Shown here one piece after another: positions 27,326 through 37,592 of a stretch of DNA of 64,000 nucleotides; the first letter of the stretch is position 1, and the number at the start of each line of letters is the position of its first letter. Under the pieces are notes generated by a model. The model searched no databases, was not told where the DNA came from, and saw nothing but the letters and a program-made list of their open reading frames with translations. Origin of the DNA: JAKLIX01 sp964605655 (GTDB lineage Bacteria; Bacteroidota; Bacteroidia; Bacteroidales; CAIXZF01); contig CAZSDK010000011.1 of NCBI GenBank assembly GCA_964605655.1, forward strand, positions 56,104 through 120,103, given 5' to 3'. The position numbers and the translations under genes were made by a program.

Positions 27326-27346
27326 ACTGATTTAAATCAATAACAC

Positions 27347-30300
27347 ATGAAAAAACACATTTACCTGCTGCTTACAACCACCCTGGTGTTGATTGCCGTC
27401 ATGTTCACCGGCACCGCTGTTCGGGCAACCCAGATTCAGGAAATTTCAGGAGTTGTGACGGATGTTAGCTGCTATTTAGAAAATGATGGAGCCATTGACA
27501 TTACGGTTACCGGGGGAATCGCTCCTTATAACTATTACTGGAGCGATGGCAGTTCCCAGGAAGACAGGGTTAATATCCTGGCAGGAATTTATACGGTGAC
27601 CGTACATGATGCAGATGGACATTATGCCTCGAATTCCTTTCAGGTGAACCAACCTAGTCCTATTTACCTTGAGGTCACGGTTCTACCTCCCACCTGCTAT
27701 GGAGCCAACAATGGAGGAATAGATCTCACTGTATTTGGGGGAACCGCTCCTTATACATTTTTATGGTCCAATGGCAGCACCGACGAAGACCCGCAAAACC
27801 TGGTTTCCGGCATCTACCAATTTGAAATTACCGACGTTAATGGATGTAATCTTATCGGAGATATTGAAGTGCCAGGACCAGAATTCTCCTTCGATCTTAC
27901 ACTCAATCCAACTGATGTACTGTGTTTTGGATCCAACACAGGAAGCATCAGCCTGAATATGTCAGGTGGTACTGCTCCCTACTCTTTCCTTTGGAGTGAC
28001 GGAGTTACCGAGCAAAACAGGACTGATCTTTATGCAGGATTCTATTACGTTACCGTAACCGACGCCACGAACAGCTGTACTGCCGGATCGGTCATTATCA
28101 ACCAGCCTGACCCCCTCGATTTATTCTCCCTCCAGGAAAATGTAACCTGTGCCGGAGAACAGACGGGAATGTTAGATATTACTGTCACTGGTGGTACCCC
28201 GGGATATAACTATTTCTGGACAAACGGACTGAATACCGAGGATTTAATTAATATCGGAATCGGATACTATTCAGTGATCGTGGTTGATGCCAACGGATGC
28301 CAGATCACAGGCGGACCATTTACCATAACAGCACCTCCTTCTCTCAATGTTTCCTACGACCAAACGGAAGTAAGCTGCTATGGCGGTAACGACGGGACCA
28401 TTTCCGTCTCCGTGACCGGAGGCATCCCTCCATATACCTATAGCTGGAGTAATGGCGATACCACAGAAAACATTGCTGATCTCACAGCCGGGACTTACAA
28501 CCTTACCATTACCGACTCATTGGGTTGCACTTCCAACCAGTTTTTCCTGCTTACCGAACCCGAAGCTATTGTTTCAAATGGCATGGTTGATCAGGTAAGC
28601 TGCTATGGAGAACATGATGGAATGATTCTACTCTATACCACAGGAGGCAATCCTCCCTACACATATTTATGGAGCAATGGTGCTACTGTCCCTAACCTTT
28701 ATTATGTCGGTCAAGGAACCTATACTGTGACCATCACCGACTCCGACAACTGCAGCGCCGTGGAAAGTTTTGTGGTTACTCAGCCTCAATTCATGTGGGC
28801 CGGCGGAGTGGTTCATCATATACATTGCCCCGGTGGAAGCGACGGAGAAATCCTTGTATCCGTCTTTGGCGGAACACCTCCTTACTCCTTCCTCTGGAAT
28901 GATGGATTCACGGGTCCTATCAGACTCAACATGGCAGCCGGACATTATACCATCACTGCCACCGATGTTCAGGGTTGTTACACCTCAACCTATTTTGATG
29001 TGATCGAACCGGAACCATTTATTTATCATCCTGTAATCAATAACGTAAGCTGTTTTGGTGGTAACGATGGAAGTATTGACATCAACCTCACCGGAGGGAC
29101 CGCTGGCTATAGCTATGCATGGAATACAGGGGCTACAACCCCAGGTATCAGTGGCCTTACCATAGGAGCTTATTCTGTTACCATCACTGATTCCAGAAGT
29201 TGTACCAGTGACACTACCATTAACATCACTCAGCCTGAACTCTTGACTCTCGGCGGAACCACAGCCCCATCCAGATGCCCTGGCCAGAACCTGGGATTCA
29301 TCTACCCTGAAGTCCAAGGTGGAACCACACCTTATTCTTATCTGTGGAACGACGGCAGCACTGCCGCTACCAGGGATTCCGTGTTCGCAGGAACCTATAC
29401 CCTTACCGTCACCGATGCAGAGGGATGTGATGAAACCATGAGCTATACGGTGACTGAACCACCAGCATTTGGGTTCAATGAAGCCATTGTTCATATCAGT
29501 TGTAACGGATTATCTGATGGTTCCATCAACACCAATTTTGAAGGTGGAACACCTCCTTACACCTTTTTATGGTCAACTGGATCAACAGATACTTTTCTGC
29601 TTGACATCCCTTCAGGGTTTTATACGCTTACCGTGTCGGATCATGCCGGTTGTGATATCTCCAACACTTTTGAGGTCACTCAACCCGATGTACTTGATGC
29701 TTTACTTGATGTGACTGACGTGAGTTGCTTTGATGGCACCGATGGTGCTATTAACCTGGTACCCAGCGGTGGAACATTGCCCTATACTTTTCTTTGGAAT
29801 ACCGGTGCCACCACCGAGGACCTGGATGGTCTGGAGGCAGGTAATTACCAGGTGACCATCACCGACGACCATGGATGTTTCTTTAAAACTGAGGCTACCA
29901 TCAGTGAGCCTTCTCAACTTGTCTCCGGTGGTGATCAAACTGATAATATCTGTTATAGTGCAGCTGAAGGAACCATCACCCTGACCGTATCAGGAGGAGT
30001 ACCCGCTTATTCATTCGATTGGAGTGATGGTAATGATAACCAGGATCGTACCGGACTTCTGGCAGGCGATTACTCAGTGACGGTCACAGATCAGAATGGC
30101 TGCACCAACCTAGTCGATTTTACCATCACAGAACCGACTGCTGTTGTAGTCACCCCTTCCATTAGTCATGTTAATTGTTTTGGCGAAAATAACGGCAGCA
30201 TCACAACCCTTACTGCCGGAGGCACGCCGGAATACGAATATTTATGGAACAATGGAGAGATTACCTCCGACATCAGCAACCTGATCGCAGGGACCTATGA

Positions 30301-33300
30301 ACTCACAGTGACTGACGGGAACTTATGCCAAACGGTCTTTTCTTTCGATGTCAATGAACCGGATCTTCTTCAGGCTAACGGTACCGTCACAAACATCACC
30401 TGTTTCAATGATAATGACGGCATAATCTCGCTTGATCCTCTGGGAGGCACTTCTCCTTATTCTTTTTTATGGAATACCGGTGAAACAGACGCAGAGATCA
30501 CAGACCTGGAACCAGGGGTTTATTCGGTCACTGTAACCGATGATCATTCATGTACCGACGTGGTCTCCTATGAGGTCACCCAGCCGGGTCTTCTGACCAT
30601 CGATGCTACGGTGGTGCCCATCAGTTGTTATTCTGCCCATAATGGCTCTATCTCTCTTATTATAAGCGGAGGCACACCTGACTATTCTTTCGAGTGGTCC
30701 ACAGGCTCCGGCCAGCAAGACCTGAGTGGTCTGGAACCGGGAACCTACAGTGTCACCGTCACGGATTCGCACAACTGCACTGCAACTGCCACCTACGATA
30801 TTCTTGAACCTTCCGAAATCATCAGCCTTGTTGCCACTCCTCAAAACGTGAGTTGTAATGGAGAAAACGACGGAATCATCAATCTGTATGTGAGCGGCGG
30901 AACTCCCGATTATTCTTATGCATGGAGCCATGGCTCCACCGATCAAAACCCTTCAGGACTGGCAGCTGGGATGTATACTGTCACTGTAACTGACAATGCG
31001 CTCCTTTGTTCCACTCTGGATGTTGAGATCACTCAACCTGATATACTCACTGGCGAAGGAGTAATCACCGATGCCTTGTGTGCAGGCTCTGCTGATGGTA
31101 CCATTACCCTGACTGTGACCGGTGGAACAGAATTATATTCCTACACATGGTCCAACGGAGCAACATCTAAGGATGTAGATGGCCTGACAGCCGGACCTTA
31201 TTCAGTGACCATCACTGATGCCCACAATTGTACTAATGTCCTTTCCTTTTCAGTAGGTCAGCCAGAAGAATTATCAGCCGTTGAGGACATTACTCATATT
31301 TCTTGTAATGCGATTGCCGATGGAAAAATCGAACTTACCACCACGGGTGGAACTCCGGGATACACCTGGAATTGGAACACCGGTGATACCGATGAGGATC
31401 TTGACGGTCTGCTGCCTGGCACCTATTCAGTGACCATAACCGATACACATAACTGCAGCTTTACGGCAAACTACGAAGTCACTCAGCCAGATGTTCTGTA
31501 TTTGAGCCTGGATGAACTGAACCCTGTGCTTTGCCATGGTGGGAACAATGGCTCTATCTACCTCACTACAAACGGTGGAACGGCACCCTATACTTATTTG
31601 TGGAATGATGGTAATACCGACGAAGACAGAACAGAATTAATTGCCGGGACTTACTTTGTGACCGTAACAGATGCCCATGAGTGTATTGACGTGAAAGAAT
31701 TTTTGATGACTGAAACCAATGTTTTATCCATCAACGGAGAAATCCTCAATATTAAATGTAACGGAGCATTGACGGGGCAGATAAACGTGACAACCACTGG
31801 TGGTTCAGAACCATATACTTACTTATGGAATGACGGAATGACCGGGGAAACACGTCAGCAACTGGCAGCAGGTATTTATCAGGTGACAGCCACCGATAAC
31901 GTTGGTTGTACGGAGACAGCCACTTTTGAAGTCACACAACCTCAACTTATCACTATCACTGAGGTAATAACGGCTGTAAGCTGCTACCATGATCATGATG
32001 GCTCTATCACCACTGAGGTTACAGGCGGTATCGAACCTTATAACTACTACTGGTCCGACGGCAGCAGCGAGCCAAATCTGGAAATGATTCTAGCCGGAAC
32101 CTATACCTTAACCGTAAGCGACTTAGCGGAATGCCAGATTGTGGAGACCTACGAAGTGACTGAACCTTTGCCTGTCACTGGTAATGTGAGCCCCTCAGAT
32201 CAGGTCCTCATTTGCAGTGGTAACGAAATTGTCCCCATTACTTTTGTCGCAGATTACTATCCGGAGTCTTCAGTAAGCATCGAATGGACCCGGGATCATG
32301 TTGCTGATGTGACAGGAATATCCGCTTCAGGAACAGGTCCTGTAACTGGCAGCCTGGTCAATACCACCTTTGCTGATGTGACGGTCACCATTACCATGAC
32401 CGTGACGGTTAATGGATGCCCGGCAGGTGTACATACAGCCTATGTACATATTGCACCTGCATTGGATATCGTGTTTACACACGGGCCTATCGAATGTTAT
32501 GGAGATCAGGTTCTGGTGAATGTTCAGGCTATTGGTGGTATACCACCTTATACAGGCCAACAGAGCCTCTATCTTGGTGCAGGGACCTATTATTTCACCG
32601 TTCATGATTATTGGGGATGTTCCGTGACCCGTTTCCTGACACTGACCTCTCCCCCCGATCTCAATATTGGTGGTATGATTAATCCCGCCTTCTGTTCGAA
32701 CCAGCCAAACGGTGCTATTATGACTTCGGTAACAGGAGGTGTCGGCCCCTATACTTACCTCTGGTCAGACGGAAGTACCAACGTGAACAGGGTCAACGTT
32801 GTATCAGGAATGTATACTGTTACAGTAACCGACGCCAACGAGTGTGCCAAAACACATACCTATAACTTAGGGTCCTATTTTGTTGCCCCTCAGGCATTCC
32901 TCAATGCCTCTCCTGTCGGTTGCTATGGACAGCCAAATCCTCTTTACATCAACCTTACAGGCACCCCTCCATGGAATATTGTGTACACCGATGGGACCAA
33001 CTCCTACCCCGTAACTGGGATCAATACGATGAATTATGTGGTTTATCATACGATCAATCAACCCACTACTTTCCAGCTGGTATCAGTTACTGACATTCAT
33101 TGCAGTGGAAACATCAACAGCATGCCTGTTACCATAACACCGGTAACACCTCCGACAGCCTCCATGGTGGTTCCTCAGCCCATCTGTAAAGGAGAAACCT
33201 CGAATATAACGGTCAACTTCACCGGTACTGCCCCCTGGGACTTCACCTGGAATGATGGCAGCAATCACACTGTGACCAATATCATGTCATCTCCCTACAC

Positions 33301-35902
33301 GATTACCTCGTCACCTACTGTTAATAAACAGTACTCCATTGTCAGTATGAACGATGCCTTCTGTAATGCCTCCAGTGTAGGCAACCCGGTGACGCAAGTA
33401 GTGTACCCGCTGCCCACGGCAGTGCTTTCTGTGAGTCCTTCATCATCTACTATTTGTAGTGGAGTCGCTGTACCTCTCAATGTGCACTTTACCGGTATGG
33501 CTCCCTGGGAAATTACCTACACCGATGGCACCAATCAGTATACCGTATCCAATATTTATAATGGCTACTATACGCTAATTGTGAATCCCACAGTGACTTG
33601 TGCGTACAGCCTGGTTTCTGTGAACGACCTTCGTTGTGAGGGAACAGTGAGCGGGGTAGCCAATATTCTGGTCCATCCCAGGCCGACTGCCAATTGGGGA
33701 GGTTCTGATTCTGCCTGTAATGGTTCAAATGTGGTATTGAACATCAACCTCACGGGTACGGCACCCTGGCAGCTGATCTGGAACGACGGTGCCAACCATC
33801 CTGTTCAAAGCGTCCTCTACAATCCTTATACCGTTTCCTCCCAGATCATTAACGATAAGACCTTTGTCGTGACTTACCTTCAGGATGCATTCTGCCAGGC
33901 AATGACACAGCAACAGCTGGGAGCACCTAAGATCGTCACCAGCCATGATTTGCCAACAGCCACCTTGACGGGTCCTTCATCGACCTGTTACGGTGTGGGT
34001 GGAGATCTGGAAATACAGCTCACAGGATCGGCTCCATGGACGGTTGTTTGGTACGAAGGATTACAATCACATACCATAAATAATATTATAAGCTCCCCCT
34101 ACCTGATCCATATTGATCCGAATAACACAACCAGCTACTTTATTTCGGCAGTCTCCGACGCACTTTGCCTTGGCACGGTGCAGGGAACTCCTCTTACGGT
34201 TACTGTCAATGTTTCCCCGGTCTTCCAGTTGATCGGCCTGGCCGATACCAACCAGGTTTGTTCTGCACAGGATTTTACCTTCCAAGTTGATATCCTGGAC
34301 GGGGTACCACCCTTCCATCTTAACTATCTTGACTTCAACAATGATACGGTGACCATCGAGAACATCACTGACATGATGGACCTACATATTACTCCTCCCA
34401 ATATTTCCGGTAAGTACAACTACCAGATTTTATCGATCGGAAGTGGCAACGGTTGCGAAATTTACTTGTACCAGAACTTTGTCATACATGTGATCCCCGC
34501 ACCTGTCATCGACGCAGGGCCTGATATGACCATTACACTGGGGAATTCTGCCGTATTGAACGGCTCTATTAACGGGGGTATCCCACCCTATACTATCTTA
34601 TGGCAGCCTGCCGATTACCTAGACGATCCGACCAGTCTCAACCCTACCTGCACACCCCTTGAGGATATCCTTTATACCCTTTATGTTAGTGATAGCATCG
34701 GTTGCCAGATATCTGACCAGGTATTCATCACCATTGATATGAGCAGGAACATTTTCGGGTATGTTACTTACGATAATACTGCCTCCACTCCGATGACCAA
34801 TGTAAGAATTGAGGTTCGGACAGCCCAGAATGTGGCGGTAGATACTGCCTACACAGACACACAGGGGCACTATACGTTTACTGATCTGCCCACTGGTTCA
34901 TTCATACTCAAAGGATTCACCGACAAGCCTTTTGGAGGAGTGAACTCGACAGATGCACTGCTCATCCTGAAACACTTTGTTCAGATGCAGCTGCTGACAG
35001 GACATAAATTACCTGCTTCTGATGTGGATGGCACCAACTACATCAATGCCATTGATGCATTGTATGTTTCCAAACGTTTTACGGGTCAGCTTTCATCATT
35101 TATCACCGGAGACTGGTACTTCTCCCCGCAGAGCTTTACCATCCCGACCAACGTGGCCCAGTTTGACATCAAATCACTGGTGTACGGTGATGCTAACGGT
35201 TCCTACAATCCTCCCGCAAAACTCAACCCGGGTGTGACTCTTACCGGTTTTTCGGAAATCAACGCAGATGCTCATGGTGATGCTGTTATCCCCGTTTCCG
35301 TCGACCGTCCCTTGGAACTTGGAGCCATCTCCCTTGTCCTGGGCTACCCTGAAGAATCATTCACGGTCACCGGGGTCAGCCTGGCCAATGGAATGCCACT
35401 CACCTATACAGCTGAAGACGGGAACCTTCGTATCTCCTGGTACGACGTGAATCCTTTAAGAATGGGTGCTTTTGATCCGATGATCCTTATCAATGTCCAC
35501 CTTCTTGGAACCCTTCCTGAAGACCTCCTCTTCAGCCTGAGACAGGAAAGTGAACTGGCTGATCCCGCAGCTGAGGTAATAACAGAAGCCGGACTTCTAA
35601 TCCCGAAACTGGTGAAGAACACTCCTTCCTCTGCTGAGTTGTACGTGAATTATCCCAACCCTTTCAACAGCCAGACCCAGATTTCATATTTCCTTCCCCA
35701 GGAAGGCCAGGTGAGACTTTCGGTGATGGATGCACTGGGTAAAGAGATGTCAGTCGTCCTTCGTGAAACCCAGTCAGCCGGTACTCATACCCTCGTGTTT
35801 GATGCTTCTGACCTCCCGTCAGGTGTTTACATGTATAAACTACAATACACCCATGGACAACAGGAAGTACAGCTGATCAGGAAGATGACCGTAATCAAAT
35901 AG
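27347..35902 (+). CDS. Giant SprB-repeat cell-surface adhesin with dockerin-like, cohesin-like and T9SS sorting modules
   Basis: 2851 residues. A signal peptide (1-27) is followed by 21 SprB repeats of about 75 residues (to about 1607), each of the form VSCYGGNDGxIxxxVxGGTPPYxYxWSNGxT, then GTYxVTVTDxxGCxxxxxxxVTEP; two Cys per repeat are nearly constant. An Ig/PKD-like segment (1608-1700) and two divergent SprB units follow to about 1844. Six repeats of a second family of about 88 residues (core FTGTAPWxxxWxDG) reach 2386. Next come a PKD-like segment (AGPDMTITLGN), a CNA-B/carboxypeptidase-like module (2468-2530), a dockerin-like Ca2+ loop region (DVDGTNYINAIDA at about 2557; GDANGSYN at about 2615), a cohesin-like sandwich (2627-2730) and a T9SS type A sorting domain (NYPNPFNSQTQISYFL, 2765-2851). 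SprB itself is the mobile gliding adhesin of Flavobacterium, so surface adhesion or gliding is likely. Confidence 0.92.
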   Translation: MKKHIYLLLTTTLVLIAVMFTGTAVRATQIQEISGVVTDVSCYLENDGAIDITVTGGIAPYNYYWSDGSSQEDRVNILAGIYTVTVHDADGHYASNSFQVNQPSPIYLEVTVLPPTCYGANNGGIDLTVFGGTAPYTFLWSNGSTDEDPQNLVSGIYQFEITDVNGCNLIGDIEVPGPEFSFDLTLNPTDVLCFGSNTGSISLNMSGGTAPYSFLWSDGVTEQNRTDLYAGFYYVTVTDATNSCTAGSVIINQPDPLDLFSLQENVTCAGEQTGMLDITVTGGTPGYNYFWTNGLNTEDLINIGIGYYSVIVVDANGCQITGGPFTITAPPSLNVSYDQTEVSCYGGNDGTISVSVTGGIPPYTYSWSNGDTTENIADLTAGTYNLTITDSLGCTSNQFFLLTEPEAIVSNGMVDQVSCYGEHDGMILLYTTGGNPPYTYLWSNGATVPNLYYVGQGTYTVTITDSDNCSAVESFVVTQPQFMWAGGVVHHIHCPGGSDGEILVSVFGGTPPYSFLWNDGFTGPIRLNMAAGHYTITATDVQGCYTSTYFDVIEPEPFIYHPVINNVSCFGGNDGSIDINLTGGTAGYSYAWNTGATTPGISGLTIGAYSVTITDSRSCTSDTTINITQPELLTLGGTTAPSRCPGQNLGFIYPEVQGGTTPYSYLWNDGSTAATRDSVFAGTYTLTVTDAEGCDETMSYTVTEPPAFGFNEAIVHISCNGLSDGSINTNFEGGTPPYTFLWSTGSTDTFLLDIPSGFYTLTVSDHAGCDISNTFEVTQPDVLDALLDVTDVSCFDGTDGAINLVPSGGTLPYTFLWNTGATTEDLDGLEAGNYQVTITDDHGCFFKTEATISEPSQLVSGGDQTDNICYSAAEGTITLTVSGGVPAYSFDWSDGNDNQDRTGLLAGDYSVTVTDQNGCTNLVDFTITEPTAVVVTPSISHVNCFGENNGSITTLTAGGTPEYEYLWNNGEITSDISNLIAGTYELTVTDGNLCQTVFSFDVNEPDLLQANGTVTNITCFNDNDGIISLDPLGGTSPYSFLWNTGETDAEITDLEPGVYSVTVTDDHSCTDVVSYEVTQPGLLTIDATVVPISCYSAHNGSISLIISGGTPDYSFEWSTGSGQQDLSGLEPGTYSVTVTDSHNCTATATYDILEPSEIISLVATPQNVSCNGENDGIINLYVSGGTPDYSYAWSHGSTDQNPSGLAAGMYTVTVTDNALLCSTLDVEITQPDILTGEGVITDALCAGSADGTITLTVTGGTELYSYTWSNGATSKDVDGLTAGPYSVTITDAHNCTNVLSFSVGQPEELSAVEDITHISCNAIADGKIELTTTGGTPGYTWNWNTGDTDEDLDGLLPGTYSVTITDTHNCSFTANYEVTQPDVLYLSLDELNPVLCHGGNNGSIYLTTNGGTAPYTYLWNDGNTDEDRTELIAGTYFVTVTDAHECIDVKEFLMTETNVLSINGEILNIKCNGALTGQINVTTTGGSEPYTYLWNDGMTGETRQQLAAGIYQVTATDNVGCTETATFEVTQPQLITITEVITAVSCYHDHDGSITTEVTGGIEPYNYYWSDGSSEPNLEMILAGTYTLTVSDLAECQIVETYEVTEPLPVTGNVSPSDQVLICSGNEIVPITFVADYYPESSVSIEWTRDHVADVTGISASGTGPVTGSLVNTTFADVTVTITMTVTVNGCPAGVHTAYVHIAPALDIVFTHGPIECYGDQVLVNVQAIGGIPPYTGQQSLYLGAGTYYFTVHDYWGCSVTRFLTLTSPPDLNIGGMINPAFCSNQPNGAIMTSVTGGVGPYTYLWSDGSTNVNRVNVVSGMYTVTVTDANECAKTHTYNLGSYFVAPQAFLNASPVGCYGQPNPLYINLTGTPPWNIVYTDGTNSYPVTGINTMNYVVYHTINQPTTFQLVSVTDIHCSGNINSMPVTITPVTPPTASMVVPQPICKGETSNITVNFTGTAPWDFTWNDGSNHTVTNIMSSPYTITSSPTVNKQYSIVSMNDAFCNASSVGNPVTQVVYPLPTAVLSVSPSSSTICSGVAVPLNVHFTGMAPWEITYTDGTNQYTVSNIYNGYYTLIVNPTVTCAYSLVSVNDLRCEGTVSGVANILVHPRPTANWGGSDSACNGSNVVLNINLTGTAPWQLIWNDGANHPVQSVLYNPYTVSSQIINDKTFVVTYLQDAFCQAMTQQQLGAPKIVTSHDLPTATLTGPSSTCYGVGGDLEIQLTGSAPWTVVWYEGLQSHTINNIISSPYLIHIDPNNTTSYFISAVSDALCLGTVQGTPLTVTVNVSPVFQLIGLADTNQVCSAQDFTFQVDILDGVPPFHLNYLDFNNDTVTIENITDMMDLHITPPNISGKYNYQILSIGSGNGCEIYLYQNFVIHVIPAPVIDAGPDMTITLGNSAVLNGSINGGIPPYTILWQPADYLDDPTSLNPTCTPLEDILYTLYVSDSIGCQISDQVFITIDMSRNIFGYVTYDNTASTPMTNVRIEVRTAQNVAVDTAYTDTQGHYTFTDLPTGSFILKGFTDKPFGGVNSTDALLILKHFVQMQLLTGHKLPASDVDGTNYINAIDALYVSKRFTGQLSSFITGDWYFSPQSFTIPTNVAQFDIKSLVYGDANGSYNPPAKLNPGVTLTGFSEINADAHGDAVIPVSVDRPLELGAISLVLGYPEESFTVTGVSLANGMPLTYTAEDGNLRISWYDVNPLRMGAFDPMILINVHLLGTLPEDLLFSLRQESELADPAAEVITEAGLLIPKLVKNTPSSAELYVNYPNPFNSQTQISYFLPQEGQVRLSVMDALGKEMSVVLRETQSAGTHTLVFDASDLPSGVYMYKLQYTHGQQEVQLIRKMTVIK

Positions 35903-35929
35903 GCGGATCAATCCGTGATTTGCAGAAAG

Positions 35930-35961
35930 AGGGTGACTCAACGGGCCACCCTTTTTCTTTT
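35930..35961 (+). terminator. Intrinsic terminator after the adhesin gene
   Basis: AGGGTG (35930-35935) pairs with CACCCT (35947-35952), followed by TTTTTCTTTTT. It lies 28 bases after the stop codon. Confidence 0.65.
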
Positions 35962-35993
35962 TAAATTTTGAAGTATTTTTTTATCTTTTCAGG

Positions 35994-36020
35994 TTTGCAA
36001 TTTATTTTTTCTTACCTTTG
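35994..36020 (+). promoter_or_regulatory. Predicted promoter of rpsU
   Basis: TACCTTTG (36013-36020) is a perfect -7 box; a TTTG at 35994-35997 is only 15 bp upstream, closer than normal. The start region CACCCC resembles the GCACTCC found after other translation-gene promoters in the window. Confidence 0.45.
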
Positions 36021-36053
36021 CACCCCTGAATTCAACAAGAAAGAGTAACATTT

Positions 36054-36251
36054 ATGATCATTGTTCCGGTAAAGGAAGGCGAAAACATCGACAGAGCCTT
36101 AAAAAAACTGAAAAGGAAATTTGAGAAGACCGGCGTGGTAAAAGAACTGCGTGAGCGTCAAAAGTTTACCAAACCTTCTGTAAAGAGAAGGGATGAAGTT
36201 TTAAAGGCTGTCTACATCCAACAGCTTCATCAACAATCGGATAACAGCTGA
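36054..36251 (+). CDS. rpsU: 30S ribosomal protein S21
   Basis: 65 residues, typical length, with VPVKEGENIDRALKKLKRKF at the N-terminus and a basic C-terminal half (FTKPSVKRRDEVLKA). A small-subunit protein that helps initiation at the 30S platform. In Bacteroidota, S21 sits beside the sequestered anti-Shine-Dalgarno sequence of 16S rRNA. It heads a short set of genes with xerC and hpf. Confidence 0.95.
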   Translation: MIIVPVKEGENIDRALKKLKRKFEKTGVVKELRERQKFTKPSVKRRDEVLKAVYIQQLHQQSDNS

Positions 36252-36358
36252 TTATTGATCTCTTAATTACCCCTCCTTGATAAAAATAATTCCAGAGACT
36301 TGATTTTTCTGGAATTTATTCTTACTTTTATTCCTGGATTTGCTACTATTGTCTCTTC

Positions 36359-37258
36359 ATGCTCCAAGAAAAAGCTGTATCCTTCATACAGTATATTACT
36401 TACGAAAAAAGGTATTCTCTTCACACGGTGCAGGCGTATACCAAAGACCTGGAGCAGTTTAACGATTTTCTTGACACCATGTATCCGGACCTCCACCTGC
36501 TGGAGGTGGATCATACCATGATCCGTTCCTGGTTGGTCGCTTTGATGAACCAGCCCATAACAGCGCGGAGTATTCAGCGTAAAATGACAACCCTGAAGAG
36601 TTTTTTTCGGTTCCTTCTGAAACAAGGGCTTTTGGATGTCAACCCCATGAACCGGGTTGTAGCCCCAAAGGTGTCTAAACGCCTGCCCGAGTTTATTGAG
36701 GAGGAGTCCATGGATATCATTTGGCAGAACTTTGAAGATACCGATAACTACCTGGTATTCAGAGATCAGCTCATCATGGAGGTCTTTTATGCCACGGGCA
36801 TGAGACGAGCAGAACTGATCCTTTTAAAAGAATCGGATATTAATTTTGGAAATTCGACGTTAAAGGTTTTAGGTAAAAGAAATAAGGAACGGCTCATCCC
36901 CTTTGGTGGCCATCTGGCCCTGTTACTTAAGAAATTCTTAAAGGTCAAACAAAGCCATTTCCAGGATGTTGAAGGAACAGAAGACCGTTTGTTTTTAAGC
37001 AAAAAAGGTAAGATTTTGAACCCAAGGGAATTATACAGGATAGTGAACGAGTTATTGGAAAAATATGCGAAGTCGGAAAAAAAGAGCCCTCATGTGCTGA
37101 GGCATACCTTCGCCACCCATATGTTAAACAAGGGTGCCGATCTGAATGCCATCAAGGAGATACTGGGCCATGCCAGCCTGGCGGCGACCCAGATTTACAC
37201 CCATAATACCATTGAGAAGTTGAAAAGAATATATGAACAAGCCCATCCCAGGGCATAA
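36359..37258 (+). CDS. xerC: Tyrosine recombinase, XerC/XerD-like
   Basis: 299 residues with an N-terminal SAM-like core-binding domain (about 5-90) and a C-terminal catalytic domain. Catalytic residues seen: Arg149 (GMRRAEL), Lys173 (GKRNKER), His245-x-x-Arg248 (HVLRHTFATH), His271 (LGHASLAAT) and the nucleophile Tyr280 (QIYTH). Length and position between rpsU and hpf in a core region point to the housekeeping chromosome-dimer recombinase, not a mobile-element integrase; XerC against XerD is decided only by neighbourhood. It overlaps no other gene and lies 14 bases before hpf. Confidence 0.88.
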   Translation: MLQEKAVSFIQYITYEKRYSLHTVQAYTKDLEQFNDFLDTMYPDLHLLEVDHTMIRSWLVALMNQPITARSIQRKMTTLKSFFRFLLKQGLLDVNPMNRVVAPKVSKRLPEFIEEESMDIIWQNFEDTDNYLVFRDQLIMEVFYATGMRRAELILLKESDINFGNSTLKVLGKRNKERLIPFGGHLALLLKKFLKVKQSHFQDVEGTEDRLFLSKKGKILNPRELYRIVNELLEKYAKSEKKSPHVLRHTFATHMLNKGADLNAIKEILGHASLAATQIYTHNTIEKLKRIYEQAHPRA

Positions 37259-37272
37259 ACAAAGGAGGTTCT

Positions 37273-37572
37273 ATGAAAATAAACATCAATGCTGTTCATT
37301 TCAGGACAGATAAAAAGTTGGATGATTACATCAGCGACAAAGTGACTAAGCTTCACCAGTATTTTGAAGGTGTAATCGGGAGTGAGGTAACCTTACGTTT
37401 AGACAGTAATGATAAAGTCAAAGACAAGATTGTGGAGATCAGGGTGATGATTCCTGGGAATGACCTTTATGCTAAAAAGGAGAGCAAGTCGTTTGAGGAA
37501 GCCACCACACAGGCTGTGGAGGCACTGAAGAAGCAATTGACCAAATACAAAGATAAAATCAGGGGTATCTGA
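37273..37572 (+). CDS. hpf: Ribosome hibernation-promoting factor, short form (HPF/YfiA)
   Basis: 99 residues of the S30AE family: KININAVHFRTDKKLDDYI at the start, a beta-alpha-beta-beta-beta-alpha pattern and the basic C-terminal helix (ALKKQLTKYKDKIRG). It binds the 30S decoding region and stabilises idle ribosomes. The long-form C-terminal dimerisation domain is missing, so this is the short type. A good AAAGGAGG ribosome site precedes the ATG, unusual in Bacteroidota, and xerC ends 14 bases upstream. Confidence 0.9.
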   Translation: MKININAVHFRTDKKLDDYISDKVTKLHQYFEGVIGSEVTLRLDSNDKVKDKIVEIRVMIPGNDLYAKKESKSFEEATTQAVEALKKQLTKYKDKIRGI

Positions 37573-37592
37573 GCAATATTTTTTGGTATTTT

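Noticed and set aside
27420..32180. CRISPR-like regular repeats
   Set aside because: The 225-base periodicity is coding (SprB domains) with diverged DNA; no short identical repeats with spacers.
36359..37258. Integrase of a mobile element
   Set aside because: Length, catalytic set and position between rpsU and hpf in a core region fit housekeeping XerC/D.
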